Positions 10,054 through 17,594 of a stretch of DNA of 64,000 bases are shown piece after piece (position 1 is the stretch's first letter; the number at the start of each line of letters is the position of its first letter). The translations under genes were made by a program, and so were the position numbers. Source of the DNA: Betaproteobacteria bacterium (GTDB lineage: Bacteria; Pseudomonadota; Gammaproteobacteria; Burkholderiales; Sulfuricellaceae); assembly GCA_021373185.1 (NCBI GenBank), contig JAJFTF010000017.1, positions 1 to 64,000 of the forward strand. The letters run 5' to 3'. The notes beneath the pieces were generated by a model that had not been told where the DNA came from, did not search any database, and saw only the letters and a list, made by a program, of their open reading frames with translations.

Positions 10054-10118
10054 GTCGGTTCCTTGAGATGAGAGTAAGCGCGAATCCGCAATTTTACTTG
10101 AAAACACCCCATGTTCTT

Positions 10119-10162
10119 TATAATGATTTAATTTTTAATGATAAGATTTTGCTTATCATTAA
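10119..10162 (+). promoter_or_regulatory. cbbR promoter and perfect palindromic operator
   Basis: A consensus TATAAT (10119-10124) with a TTGAAA-like -35 at 10098-10103 is followed by a perfect 11-bp inverted repeat with 6-bp spacer. The arms are 10135-10145 ttaatgataag and 10152-10162 cttatcattaa. The dyad lies just downstream of the predicted transcription start, as expected for negative autoregulation by a LysR-type protein. Its core ATAAG-N6-CTTAT is shared with the cbbM upstream site. It also lies about 80-110 bp before purC on the other strand. Confidence 0.65.
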
Positions 10163-10176
10163 TTCAGGATGAAGCC

Positions 10177-11085
10177 GTGTTGCACGTCACCTTTCGCCAG
10201 CTCAAAGTATTCGAGGCCGTCGCCCGTCAGCTCAGTTTTTCGCGTGCTGCCGAAGAATTGCACCTGACCCAGCCGGCGGTTTCGATGCAGATCAAGCAAT
10301 TGGAAGAAAGTGTGGGCTTACCTTTGTTCGAGCAGATCGGCAAAAAAATCTTCCTGACCGATGCCGGCAATGAAGTCTATCGCTGCAGCCGGAATATCGC
10401 CGAGCAACTGTCGGATGCCGAGGCGGTGCTGGGCGAGATGAAGGGCCTCAAGCGCGGCAAGCTGAACATTTCGGTGGTGAGCACCGCCAACTATTTCGCG
10501 CCGCAGTTGCTGGCCTCGTTCTGCCAGCGCCACGAGAACGTCACGCTGAGCCTCAAGGTGGTCAACCGCGAAATTCTGCTCAATCAGTTGGCCAACAACG
10601 AGATGGATCTGGCGGTCATGGGCTTGCCACCGGAAGGGCTGGACATCATCGCCGAACCTTTCCTGGCAAACCCGCTGGTGGTGATTGCGCCGCCTAGCCA
10701 CCCCCTAGCCGCCGAGCGCTCCATCCCGCTGACCCGGCTGGCGCAGGAAACTTTCATTGTGCGCGAGCAAGGATCTGGCACGCGCAGCGCGATGGAGCGC
10801 TTTTTCGCCCAGCACGGCCTGACGCTCTCCACCGGCATGGAGATGAGCACCGACGAGGCGATTAAGCAGGCGGTGCAGGCCGGCATGGGGCTGGGCGTTG
10901 TTTCCATGCTGACCCTGACGCTCGAACTGGAGACCAGGCGGCTGACGGTACTCGACGTGGAATCCTTCCCGATCCGGCGCAACTGGTTCGTGGTGCACCG
11001 CAAAGGCAAGCGGCTGTCGGCGGTGGCGCAGGCGTTCAAGGATTTCCTGCTGAAAGAGGCCGAACAGATGATCGTGCCGGATTGA
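10177..11085 (+). CDS. cbbR: LysR-type transcriptional regulator of the Calvin cycle, CbbR
   Basis: 302-aa LysR-family regulator. It has an N-terminal winged HTH (FRQLKVFEAVARQLSFS... AVSMQIKQLE) and a C-terminal two-lobe effector domain with the CbbR-like stretches STANYFAPQLLA and VREQGSGTR. CbbR proteins activate cbb genes in response to metabolites such as NADPH or phosphoenolpyruvate. The longest frame starts at ATG 10138, inside the palindromic operator. A Shine-Dalgarno AGGATGAAG instead points to GTG 10177 (or TTG 10180), where homology to CbbR begins. The gene is transcribed away from cbbM with purC in between. Confidence 0.9.
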   Translation: MLHVTFRQLKVFEAVARQLSFSRAAEELHLTQPAVSMQIKQLEESVGLPLFEQIGKKIFLTDAGNEVYRCSRNIAEQLSDAEAVLGEMKGLKRGKLNISVVSTANYFAPQLLASFCQRHENVTLSLKVVNREILLNQLANNEMDLAVMGLPPEGLDIIAEPFLANPLVVIAPPSHPLAAERSIPLTRLAQETFIVREQGSGTRSAMERFFAQHGLTLSTGMEMSTDEAIKQAVQAGMGLGVVSMLTLTLELETRRLTVLDVESFPIRRNWFVVHRKGKRLSAVAQAFKDFLLKEAEQMIVPD

Positions 11086-11100
11086 TCTTAAACACGGCTT

Positions 11101-11241
11101 TTAGCCACGGATACACACGGATTAACACTGATACCTAGGGGGCATAAGTAAAGCGTGTGGTTGAAATAACACGGTTTTTTCTCGGATGGTAAGGTGCAAC
11201 CATCTGATAATCCGTGAAAATCTGTGTTAATCCGTGGCTAA
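11101..11241. repeat. Intergenic inverted-repeat element, CCACGGAT family (141 bp)
   Basis: Bounded by perfect 12-bp terminal inverted repeats (ttagccacggat at 11101-11112, atccgtggctaa at 11230-11241). Inside are further short matches to the words GGATTAACAC and GTGTTAATCC. Two shorter relatives occur at 60985-61053 and 63541-63606. No coding potential; it fills the space between cbbR and cobO. A separate small hairpin (aattctt/aagaatt, 11240-11256) follows it. Confidence 0.8.
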
Positions 11242-11300
11242 TTCTTTTTAAGAATTGGGGCAAGACTTCGAGTACCCTGTAAAATTGAAAGTCAGAGAAT

Positions 11301-11930
11301 ATGAAACCACCCGTTCCTCCCGCTGAAGAATCCACTCCCGAAGCCCGCCATGCTGCGCGCATGCAACGCAAAAAGGCGCTGATCGATGAGAAAATAGAAG
11401 CCGCCGGGCAGGAGCGCGGCGTACTGGTGGTCAACACCGGCAACGGCAAAGGCAAGAGCAGCTCGGGTTTCGGCATGGTGGCGCGCGCCCTCGGCCACGG
11501 CATGAAAGTGGGCGTGGTGCAGTTCATCAAAGGCCACACCGAAACCGGCGAGGAAGCCTTCTTCCGCCGCTTTCCGGATGAAGTGTCGTTCCATGTGATG
11601 GGCGAGGGCTTTACCTGGGAGACTCAGGATCGGGCGCGAGATGTGGCTACCGCCGAGGCTGCCTGGCAACAGGCGCGCGCCTTGCTGCGCGACCCGGCCA
11701 TCGGCCTGGTGCTGCTCGACGAACTCAACATCGCCCTGAAGCAACGTTATCTCGACGTGCATACGGTACTCGCCGACATCGCCGCGCGTGCGCCCTATCA
11801 GCATGTGGTCGTCACCGGGCGCAGCGCGCCGCCAGAACTGATTGCGGCGGCGGATACCGTCACCGACATGACCCTGATCAAACACGCCTTCCAGGCCGGG
11901 ATAAAAGCCCAGCCCGGCGTCGAATTTTGA
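11301..11930 (+). CDS. cobO: Corrinoid adenosyltransferase
   Basis: 209-aa ATP:cob(I)alamin adenosyltransferase of the CobA/CobO/BtuR family, which adds the 5'-deoxyadenosyl group to cobalt during cobalamin synthesis or salvage. The P-loop is TGNGKGKSSS (about 46-55). The conserved segments VGVVQFIKG, LVLLDELNIAL and VVTGRSAP follow in the family order. The N-terminal basic helix is also typical. The cobyrinate diamide synthase gene follows after 10 bp, so both are one transcription unit. I looked for a cobalamin riboswitch in front of it and did not find one. Confidence 0.95.
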   Translation: MKPPVPPAEESTPEARHAARMQRKKALIDEKIEAAGQERGVLVVNTGNGKGKSSSGFGMVARALGHGMKVGVVQFIKGHTETGEEAFFRRFPDEVSFHVMGEGFTWETQDRARDVATAEAAWQQARALLRDPAIGLVLLDELNIALKQRYLDVHTVLADIAARAPYQHVVVTGRSAPPELIAAADTVTDMTLIKHAFQAGIKAQPGVEF

Positions 11931-11940
11931 GGATGCCATT

Positions 11941-13224
11941 CTGAGCTGCCCCGCACTGTTTATTTCCGCGCCGGCTTCCGGCCAAGGGAAGACCACCGTC
12001 ACCGCCGCCCTGGCACGCCTGCACTCGCGCCAAGGACGCCGGGTGCGAGTGTTCAAGAGCGGCCCGGACTTTCTCGATCCGCAGATCCTTGCTGTCGCCA
12101 GCGGTCATCCGGTTTACAACCTCGACCTCGGCATGTGCGGCGCGGACGATGGCGCGCGCCGCCTGGCGCAGGCGGCGCGCGAAGCCGACCTGATCCTGGT
12201 CGAAGGGGTGATGGGGCTGTATGACGGTGAACCTTCGGGGGCCGATATCGCCCGCCGCTTCGGCATCCCGGTGCTGGCGGTGATCGGCGCCCAAGCCATG
12301 GCCCAGACTTTTGGCGCTATCGCCCACGGCCTTGCGACCTACCAGCCGGGGCTGCCCTTTTCCGGGGCGTTCGCCAACGGCGTCGGCAGCCCGCACCATG
12401 CGCAGATATTGCAGGATAGCTTGCCGCCGGACATGAGATGGTATGGCGCGTTGGGGCGTGACGCCGAGATGATGTTGCCGGAGCGCCACCTCGGCCTGTT
12501 GCAGGCGGCGGAGATCGACGATCTGGAGGCGCGACTCGACCGCCTTGCCGACAAGCTGGCGGAAACCGGCGCTGCCGATTTGCCTGCGGCAGTGTCTTTT
12601 CCCGAACCGGCGTATGCGGCGCCGCCCCGGCTACTCAAAGGCAAAACCATCGCCATCGCCCGCGATGCCGCCTTCGGTTTCATCTACCCGGCCAACCTTG
12701 ATGCACTGCGTGAACTCGGCGCGGAACTGGTCTTTTTTTCGCCGGTTGCCGGCGATGCGTTGCCGCCTTGCGATGCAGTCTGGCTGCCGGGCGGCTACCC
12801 GGAATTGCACGCGGTGCAACTCGCTGCGCGGGGCGATCTGTGGCAGGCATTGCAGGCCCACGTGGCAGCGGGCAAGCCGCTGCTGGCGGAATGCGGCGGG
12901 ATGATGGCGCTGTTCCAGCAGTTGATCGACAAGGCCGGCGTTCGCTACCCGATGGCCGGTCTGCTGCCGGGCGAAACGGTCATGCAATCGCGTCTTGCCG
13001 CTCTTGGTATGCAGTCGGCAGAGCTGCCCGAAGGACGGCTCAACGGGCATACCTTCCATCACTCGAAATGCGATACGCCCCTTGTGCCGCTGATCCGCGC
13101 CCAAGACAGCGAAGGGCGTGAGGGTGAGGCAATCTACCGCGTTGGCCGCCTCACGGCCTCATACGTGCATTTCTACTTTCCCTCGAATCCGCAAGCGGCG
13201 GCGCGGATATTCCTCTCTATGTAG
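11941..13224 (+). CDS. cobB: Cobyrinate a,c-diamide synthase with non-ATG start
   Basis: ATP- and glutamine-dependent amidation of cobyrinic acid side chains a and c (CobB/CbiA). The N-terminal P-loop is SAPASGQGKTT (residues 9-19). The C-terminal class I glutamine amidotransferase domain has the catalytic cysteine in LLAECGGMM and a histidine in the TFHHSKCDT region. No in-frame ATG or GTG precedes the P-loop. The first in-frame GTG (12043) would delete it. Translation therefore probably begins at CTG 11941 or ATT 11938 behind GAGG 11929-11932. About 427 aa. The stop codon lies inside a REP-like hairpin. Confidence 0.88.
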   Translation: MSCPALFISAPASGQGKTTVTAALARLHSRQGRRVRVFKSGPDFLDPQILAVASGHPVYNLDLGMCGADDGARRLAQAAREADLILVEGVMGLYDGEPSGADIARRFGIPVLAVIGAQAMAQTFGAIAHGLATYQPGLPFSGAFANGVGSPHHAQILQDSLPPDMRWYGALGRDAEMMLPERHLGLLQAAEIDDLEARLDRLADKLAETGAADLPAAVSFPEPAYAAPPRLLKGKTIAIARDAAFGFIYPANLDALRELGAELVFFSPVAGDALPPCDAVWLPGGYPELHAVQLAARGDLWQALQAHVAAGKPLLAECGGMMALFQQLIDKAGVRYPMAGLLPGETVMQSRLAALGMQSAELPEGRLNGHTFHHSKCDTPLVPLIRAQDSEGREGEAIYRVGRLTASYVHFYFPSNPQAAARIFLSM

Positions 13225-13280
13225 GAGCGACTTCCTGGTCGCGATTTCGTTGGTTCGCGACCAAGAGGTCGCTCCTGCAT
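13220..13280. repeat. REP-like palindrome, GTAGGAGCGAC type
   Basis: Long imperfect hairpin: tgtaggagcgac at 13220-13231 pairs with gtcgctcctgca at 13269-13280, and an inner tggtcgcg/cgcgacca pair lies between. It begins within the last codons of cobB, supplying its TAG stop, and may act as its transcription end or mRNA stabiliser. It resembles the widespread proteobacterial REP-type sequences with this word. Confidence 0.75.
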
Positions 13281-13333
13281 CATGCAAATTCAATGTGACT
13301 GAATATTAACCTCAGCATGAAATTCAGGCGCCG

Positions 13334-13981
13334 TTACGCAGTCGCTGGATTGCTTTGCAAATACTGAATCAAAGCCTGGAATTGAGACTGGGCCTTCCCA
13401 GTCGGATCAACGATGGAGTGGCTGAAATATCTCTCGATATTTGCCACCGTAATTTCCGTGTTGATCGGGTCGTAGGTTGTGCCGTTGGCCCCGCCGGCCA
13501 CATGCCCCATCGTCCTGATGAGCGCGATCTGGCTCATGCCTGCGGCGGCGGCCTTATCGCCGCTGGCCACCATTTTGTCATACAGCGTTTTTTCCGCAGG
13601 GCTGAGCATCGCCATGGTATTGACGAACCCACCGGCCTTTTGCATGTAATCGAGATCATCTGCTGTAAGCGTGTCGGGGCCATTGCCCCCTTTCATCTTG
13701 TCGCGGATTGCAGCGAACCTGGCGTCGTGGGCGAGCACGTAATCCGTTTCTTCCTGCGTTCTGCTCAAGGCGTCTTTGGATTTTATTTCGGCGAGCCTGG
13801 CGTCGATTGAATTGGCGGAAGATGGCGATGATGCCGCCGCGAGGGCATTTCGTGCCGCTTGCGAAATACTTACTGTACCGGCGGTTTTTGCCGGTTCACC
13901 GGCAGAGGTTTGCCGCCGGGACGGCAAGGTTGTGCTTGTCGCAATCGCCGGCGAGGCTGCATAAGGCAGTGTCGTTATCAT
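13334..13981 (-). CDS. Hypothetical protein with SISQAAR motif behind a sigma-54 promoter
   Basis: 215-aa protein that I do not recognise. The first ~55 residues are Ser/Thr/Ala-rich and probably unstructured, ending in the short motif TVSISQAARNAL (about residues 37-48). The rest (about 60-215) looks like an alpha-helical globular domain. No signal peptide or membrane segment. A similar xxSIS/xxNIS-Ala motif occurs near the N-terminus of the protein encoded at 16566-17432; such motifs are also seen in flagellum-associated proteins such as FlgM, so a motility or export link is conceivable but unproven. The start is ATG 13981 behind GAGGA; the longer frame from 13999 lacks a good site. A near-consensus sigma-54 promoter lies 35 bp upstream. 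Confidence 0.8.
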   Translation of the reverse strand: MITTLPYAASPAIATSTTLPSRRQTSAGEPAKTAGTVSISQAARNALAAASSPSSANSIDARLAEIKSKDALSRTQEETDYVLAHDARFAAIRDKMKGGNGPDTLTADDLDYMQKAGGFVNTMAMLSPAEKTLYDKMVASGDKAAAAGMSQIALIRTMGHVAGGANGTTYDPINTEITVANIERYFSHSIVDPTGKAQSQFQALIQYLQSNPATA

Positions 13982-14016
13982 GGTGTCCTCGTTCATCAAC
14001 GCAACTGACCCAGGTT

Positions 14017-14033
14017 ATGCAAATTACATGCCA
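14017..14033 (-). promoter_or_regulatory. Sigma-54 (-24/-12) promoter
   Basis: Minus strand TGGCATG-TAAT-TTGCAT, with the required GG-N10-GC spacing, 35 bp before ATG 13981. It differs at one base from the site at 15896-15912 in front of the next member of this gene set. Confidence 0.8.
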
Positions 14034-14197
14034 GAGCTATCTGGCCTGGATGGCGCTCACTGCCGTGATGGCAGTATTTCACCCCTCGTTCCGAGGTTTC
14101 GCTAGCGTTTTAATGCGGCATCATGGATGATGGCATCATTCCAAATGAGTATTCGCATTATTTCCCCTCTACACTGAGCGAACAAAAAGGTGATTTC

Positions 14198-15013
14198 ATG
14201 TCTTTCCTTTCCGGCATCAGCACGCTATCCGTTTTCGTGGTCGAACCCTCCAACGTTCAGTCGCAGTTTATCGATGCGCACCTGAAAACCATTGGCGTCC
14301 TGTCATCCAAAGTGTTCAAGGATGGCGCGAGTGCGTTGAAGGCGATGGGCGGGGAGGGCCGCCCCGACGTCGTCATCAGTTCCATGCATTTGCCGGACAT
14401 GACGGGGGGCGATCTGGTGGGGCGCATGCGCGCCGATGGCGAGACCAGAAATATCGCCTTCATTCTGGTGTCGAGCGAATCCAATCCTCATTACCTGGAG
14501 CCGGTGCGCCAGAGCGGATCGAGCGCCATTCTCGGCAAGCCGTTCACGGCTGAACAGTTGAAGAAAGCGCTGTCTACCGCCCTGGATTACCTTAGCCCGG
14601 AGGCCGTCAAACTCGATGTGGACAGCGATGTCGATCTGGAGTCGATCAAGGTGCTGCTGGTGGACGATAGCCGTATGGCGCGGGCGTTCATGCGTCATGT
14701 TCTGGAAAATCTGGGCGTCAAGAATTTTACCGAGGCCGAGGACGGCAAGCAGGCGGTGGCGATTATCCAGGAGCATTATTTTGATCTGGTGGTCACCGAT
14801 TACAACATGCCGGAAATGGACGGCAGGGAGCTGACCGAATACATTCGCACCCAGAGCTGGCAAAGCTCGGTGCCGATCCTCATGGTGTCGAGCGAGAGTA
14901 ACGAGGGCCGTCTGGCGGCAGTGGCTCAGGCCGGCGTATCCGGGGTGTGCGACAAGCCGTTCGAGCCGGCGGTGGTCAAGGGGCTGCTCGAGAAAATGCT
15001 CAGCGGCAATTAG
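14198..15013 (+). CDS. Tandem receiver-domain response regulator, first receiver degenerate
   Basis: 271-aa protein consisting of two CheY-like receiver domains and no output domain. The second (about residues 151-271) is canonical: acidic pair DD 157-158, phosphoacceptor Asp202 in TDYNMPEMDG and lysine in CDKPF. The first (about 10-130) keeps the fold and the lysine (LGKPF) but has Ser62 where the phosphoacceptor Asp should be and lacks the acidic pair, so it cannot be phosphorylated normally. Such stand-alone receivers often serve chemotaxis-like or phosphorelay systems. ATG 14198 with an AAAAAGGTGA site is preferred over the frame start at 14123. No kinase is adjacent. Confidence 0.9.
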   Translation: MSFLSGISTLSVFVVEPSNVQSQFIDAHLKTIGVLSSKVFKDGASALKAMGGEGRPDVVISSMHLPDMTGGDLVGRMRADGETRNIAFILVSSESNPHYLEPVRQSGSSAILGKPFTAEQLKKALSTALDYLSPEAVKLDVDSDVDLESIKVLLVDDSRMARAFMRHVLENLGVKNFTEAEDGKQAVAIIQEHYFDLVVTDYNMPEMDGRELTEYIRTQSWQSSVPILMVSSESNEGRLAAVAQAGVSGVCDKPFEPAVVKGLLEKMLSGN

Positions 15014-15103
15014 TGGCGCGAGGCAGAGATTTGAACGTGACAACCATGCCGGGCATGGGCGGATTTCGGCAGGCTGGCTGGCAAAAAGCCAATTGTCCAA
15101 CCG

Positions 15104-15448
15104 CTAATCCGCCACCAGCGTGATCCCGGTTTCAGCCGTCTTCTTGTCGATATCCAGCAGCACTTCGCAATACTCGCTTTGCGCTTCGACCGGCGTAGGG
15201 TCGTCCGCGCAATTGCAGCCGGCGATGATCCCGCTATAAAAAATGCCGGCTTTGACCTGAATGAAATTTTCGCTCTCCGAAACCGCGATGATTATCGCCC
15301 TGATATTGTCGTCCAGCGCATGGCTGCTGGCCGTCAGGCCTTGTTGCAAGGGAAGCTGATCGACCTTCATCCGCGTGATTTCATTCTTCAGGACATCCTC
15401 GAAATCAGGCGTCCCCCAGGCGTCTAATGCTTTAGTCAGTCGGATCAT
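15104..15448 (-). CDS. Hypothetical protein, second gene of a two-gene unit
   Basis: 114-aa cytoplasmic protein that I do not recognise. Its middle part alternates hydrophobic strands (IRAIIIAVS, FIQVKAGIFYSG). It is followed by a cysteine cluster CNCADDP and a further cysteine in EYCEV, which could bind metal. It is separated by 9 bp from the stop of the upstream 108-aa gene, so they are almost certainly co-transcribed. Codon usage looks like that of neighbouring genes. No signal peptide or membrane helix. Confidence 0.7.
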   Translation of the reverse strand: MIRLTKALDAWGTPDFEDVLKNEITRMKVDQLPLQQGLTASSHALDDNIRAIIIAVSESENFIQVKAGIFYSGIIAGCNCADDPTPVEAQSEYCEVLLDIDKKTAETGITLVAD

Positions 15449-15457
15449 CGTCGCGAG

Positions 15458-15784
15458 TCATTCCAGCGGCAGATAGAAAAACACAAAGCGGCCCTGTTCG
15501 ATATCCACCATCAGCTTGGCGCCATGATTCAGGCCGTAGTCCACATAGCCGGGCACGGCGCTGGTCAGATGACACTCGCTGGCATGCTGGGGCGATTCGA
15601 AATCGCGGTCGCGGTCATACCAGGAAAGCAGCATGAAACTTTTCAGACGCGATGCGGCCTCGGCATCGGCCAGCTTCATCGCTTCCCGGTAGTCCTGGAG
15701 CGGCGGCAGGGGGGCGAGCTTCGCCACCGTTACCCCGGAATAATCGGGCGCGGTGCGCGGCATGCGGCTTGGATTTTCATTCAT
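15458..15784 (-). CDS. Hypothetical protein, first gene of a two-gene unit
   Basis: 108-aa soluble protein of unknown function. Visible features are a proline-rich N-terminal stretch (LAPLPPLQDY), a helix with AMKLADAEAASRLK, a conserved-looking core LLSWYDRDRDFESP followed by ASECH, and a C-terminal beta pair ending in GRFVFFYLPLE. The histidine and cysteine after DFESP might be metal ligands. It is transcribed together with the downstream 114-aa gene and divergently from the sigma-54-driven gene at 15952. Confidence 0.7.
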   Translation of the reverse strand: MNENPSRMPRTAPDYSGVTVAKLAPLPPLQDYREAMKLADAEAASRLKSFMLLSWYDRDRDFESPQHASECHLTSAVPGYVDYGLNHGAKLMVDIEQGRFVFFYLPLE

Positions 15785-15895
15785 GGCAGACTTTCGGGAG
15801 AACGGTTCGCCTCATGATAAATAACTGATCGAGGTTTGAACAGGGCTGGTTTTCGATGGACGGAGCGCCAACGGATTTTGACGGGCGGCAGACCC

Positions 15896-15912
15896 TGGCA
15901 TGTTATTTGCAT
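15896..15912 (+). promoter_or_regulatory. Sigma-54 (-24/-12) promoter
   Basis: TGGCATG-TTAT-TTGCAT, a near-consensus -24/-12 element with GG-N10-GC spacing, 39 bp before ATG 15952. It is almost identical to the minus-strand site at 14033-14017, and both are followed by the same AAC. Confidence 0.82.
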
Positions 15913-15951
15913 AACACTCTCTGCAAGGCTTCTATTCGACGGAGATGTGGC

Positions 15952-16569
15952 ATGAATATCGACTCAATACAGCAATCCCATGGCATATCGCGCATTTCAA
16001 AGGCGGCAAAAAATGCCTCTGGCGGCGATAATTTGCCGGTAGCGGCAAGCAACAACGGCACGGCGGACACCGCCCATTTGTCGGTGCAGGGAAAGTCCCT
16101 GTCCGAATTGCCGCCGCTGATGTTGCCGACGCGCGAGAACGTGCAGAAATTATCCGCGTCGCTTGCCGACGACCTGAAAAACCTGTTCGCCCAGGCCGGC
16201 ATCAACCCCAATCCCGCTGTCGAATTTGACGTGGATTCATATACGGGAAAGGTCAGCGTCAAGGGAGACCGACCGGACGCGCAGCAAATCACCGAGTTGA
16301 TCAAGAAAAATCCCGATGTCGAGATGAAAATACACAATGTCGCCGCGATAAGCAGCCATGTCGTCGCAATGGGCAAAGCCATGGAGGCCGACACAGCGTA
16401 CCGGGCGGCTCAAAGCCCGGCGGAAATAAACAATGTGATCGCCAAATATGCCTCCGTTTACAGCGGCCAGACAAAGGTCACCGATTTTTCGCTGGTATTT
16501 AATGGCGCGGATATCCAGGTCAATGCGGATGGCGCTGCGTGGTTGAATTCCAAAACGGAGCGATCATGA
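15952..16569 (+). CDS. Hypothetical protein, sigma-54-driven, MLP-motif family
   Basis: 205-aa soluble protein that I cannot name. The N-terminal ~50 residues are low-complexity and contain repeated short Ser/Ala words (ISRISKAAK, AHLSVQGKSL). Then comes PPLMLPTRENVQKL (about 54-67), which closely resembles GPMMLPLLPENQKL in the next gene. The C-terminal half (about 85-200) has alternating strands and helices including EFDVDSYTGKVSVKG. Start ATG 15952 follows GGAGATG. The stop overlaps the next start (ATGA), so both proteins are likely made together. Confidence 0.8.
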   Translation: MNIDSIQQSHGISRISKAAKNASGGDNLPVAASNNGTADTAHLSVQGKSLSELPPLMLPTRENVQKLSASLADDLKNLFAQAGINPNPAVEFDVDSYTGKVSVKGDRPDAQQITELIKKNPDVEMKIHNVAAISSHVVAMGKAMEADTAYRAAQSPAEINNVIAKYASVYSGQTKVTDFSLVFNGADIQVNADGAAWLNSKTERS

Positions 16570-17432
16570 TTTCCACATCCGCCGTTCCGCCCAATGGAAA
16601 CGTCTACAGCAATGCCGCAACGAAATCTCGCCAGAATCTCGTCGGCGCTGTATCGATCAGCAATACCGGCGCCCGTAGCGAGGTGAACATTTCCGCTGCG
16701 GCACAGGAGCTGGCAAAAAACGATCAGGGCGCGCAGCCCCGTTTCAAATTGGCGGACTTCGTAACCGGATGGTTCAATAAAGACTTTCCGCAAGACGTCA
16801 TGGACGAGGCGAAAGCAAGGCTGGCCGATATCAAGGCCAATGGCAGGGTTGGGGCTGATGGCCCCATGATGTTGCCGCTATTGCCGGAAAATCAGAAATT
16901 GCTGGACAGCTTTCAGCAGGAAATGAAAACCATCCGTGACGCCGGTTGGGCGAATGCGACTCCGGCGCAATCCGAGCGGGTTAATTTGCTCATGAATTTA
17001 AGCATGCGCTTGCGCTTGGTGGGTTGGGAGAAGCCCATGACAGAAGCGGACGTGCAGCGGAAACTCGATGTTTCCTTCGCCATGGCAAAATTATCCCCTA
17101 ACGATCCTGTCCCGGAACCTGACGGCGATTCGGACAATGCCGCAGGCAAGATGATCGCCGAGATGGAGTCAAAAGCCGTGCCATCTGTTTGGCGTCAGCG
17201 CTGGCAAAAAGAGGGTTTGACCATGCCGAAGGACGTTGTTTCGTCGCGTGATCGCTCCATATTGCTGGATGTGGCGGAAGCCGCCGGGATCGGCGAGGAT
17301 GAATTTCTCGCCAAGCTCAGGGAACTGGCCGGTAACTTGAAGGGCAATTCCTTGACTCACGCTATTGAGAGCTTTATCAGCGAGCGTTACGTAGCAATGA
17401 CTGCGTCGCAAGAGGCTGAAGCTGTCGCGTAA
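16566..17432 (+). CDS. Hypothetical protein, partner of the preceding gene
   Basis: 288-aa protein of unknown function, translationally coupled to the upstream gene through an ATGA overlap. The N-terminal ~50 residues are low-complexity with AVSISNTGARSEVNISAAAQ, echoing the SISQAAR motif of the protein at 13334-13981. Next come DFVTGWF and the shared MMLPLLPENQKL motif (about 99-110). A long helical region follows (about 110-280), with a Pro/Asp-rich break near 180-190. There is no signal peptide, so any export would need a non-Sec route. The start is ATG 16566; the longer frame from 16539 would overlap the upstream gene without its own ribosome site. Confidence 0.8.
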   Translation: MISTSAVPPNGNVYSNAATKSRQNLVGAVSISNTGARSEVNISAAAQELAKNDQGAQPRFKLADFVTGWFNKDFPQDVMDEAKARLADIKANGRVGADGPMMLPLLPENQKLLDSFQQEMKTIRDAGWANATPAQSERVNLLMNLSMRLRLVGWEKPMTEADVQRKLDVSFAMAKLSPNDPVPEPDGDSDNAAGKMIAEMESKAVPSVWRQRWQKEGLTMPKDVVSSRDRSILLDVAEAAGIGEDEFLAKLRELAGNLKGNSLTHAIESFISERYVAMTASQEAEAVA

Positions 17433-17497
17433 GCGCACAGGCTGGAGCAAGCCGGCAAACCCCGGCAAATCTTCAATCTAGAATGCGGTAGAGGAAT

Positions 17498-17531
17498 ATC
17501 GGGGGTTCCTTCGCCATCCTAACTTACGCAA
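17498..17531. repeat. Degenerate REP element
   Basis: Decayed copy of the GTTGGGGTTCCTTCGTCACCCCAACCTACG unit (compare 18988-19020): the ends and the TTCCTTCG core match, but the stem has several mismatches. It is the leftmost member of the REP cluster around the transposase gene. Confidence 0.5.
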
Positions 17532-17594
17532 CTTTACAAAGAGTGCGCAACCTATATAGTTGTGCTGATCCCAATTTGGGACTATTATGATTTT

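Noticed and set aside
10138..10176. ATG 10138 as the start of cbbR
   Set aside because: It lies within the perfect operator palindrome and lacks a ribosome site; GTG 10177 has AGGA and matches the family start.
11242..11300. Cobalamin riboswitch in front of cobO
   Set aside because: The spacer is too short and only a small AT-rich hairpin is visible; no conserved B12-box-like sequence.
12043..12045. GTG 12043 as the start of cobB
   Set aside because: It would remove the P-loop required for ATP binding.
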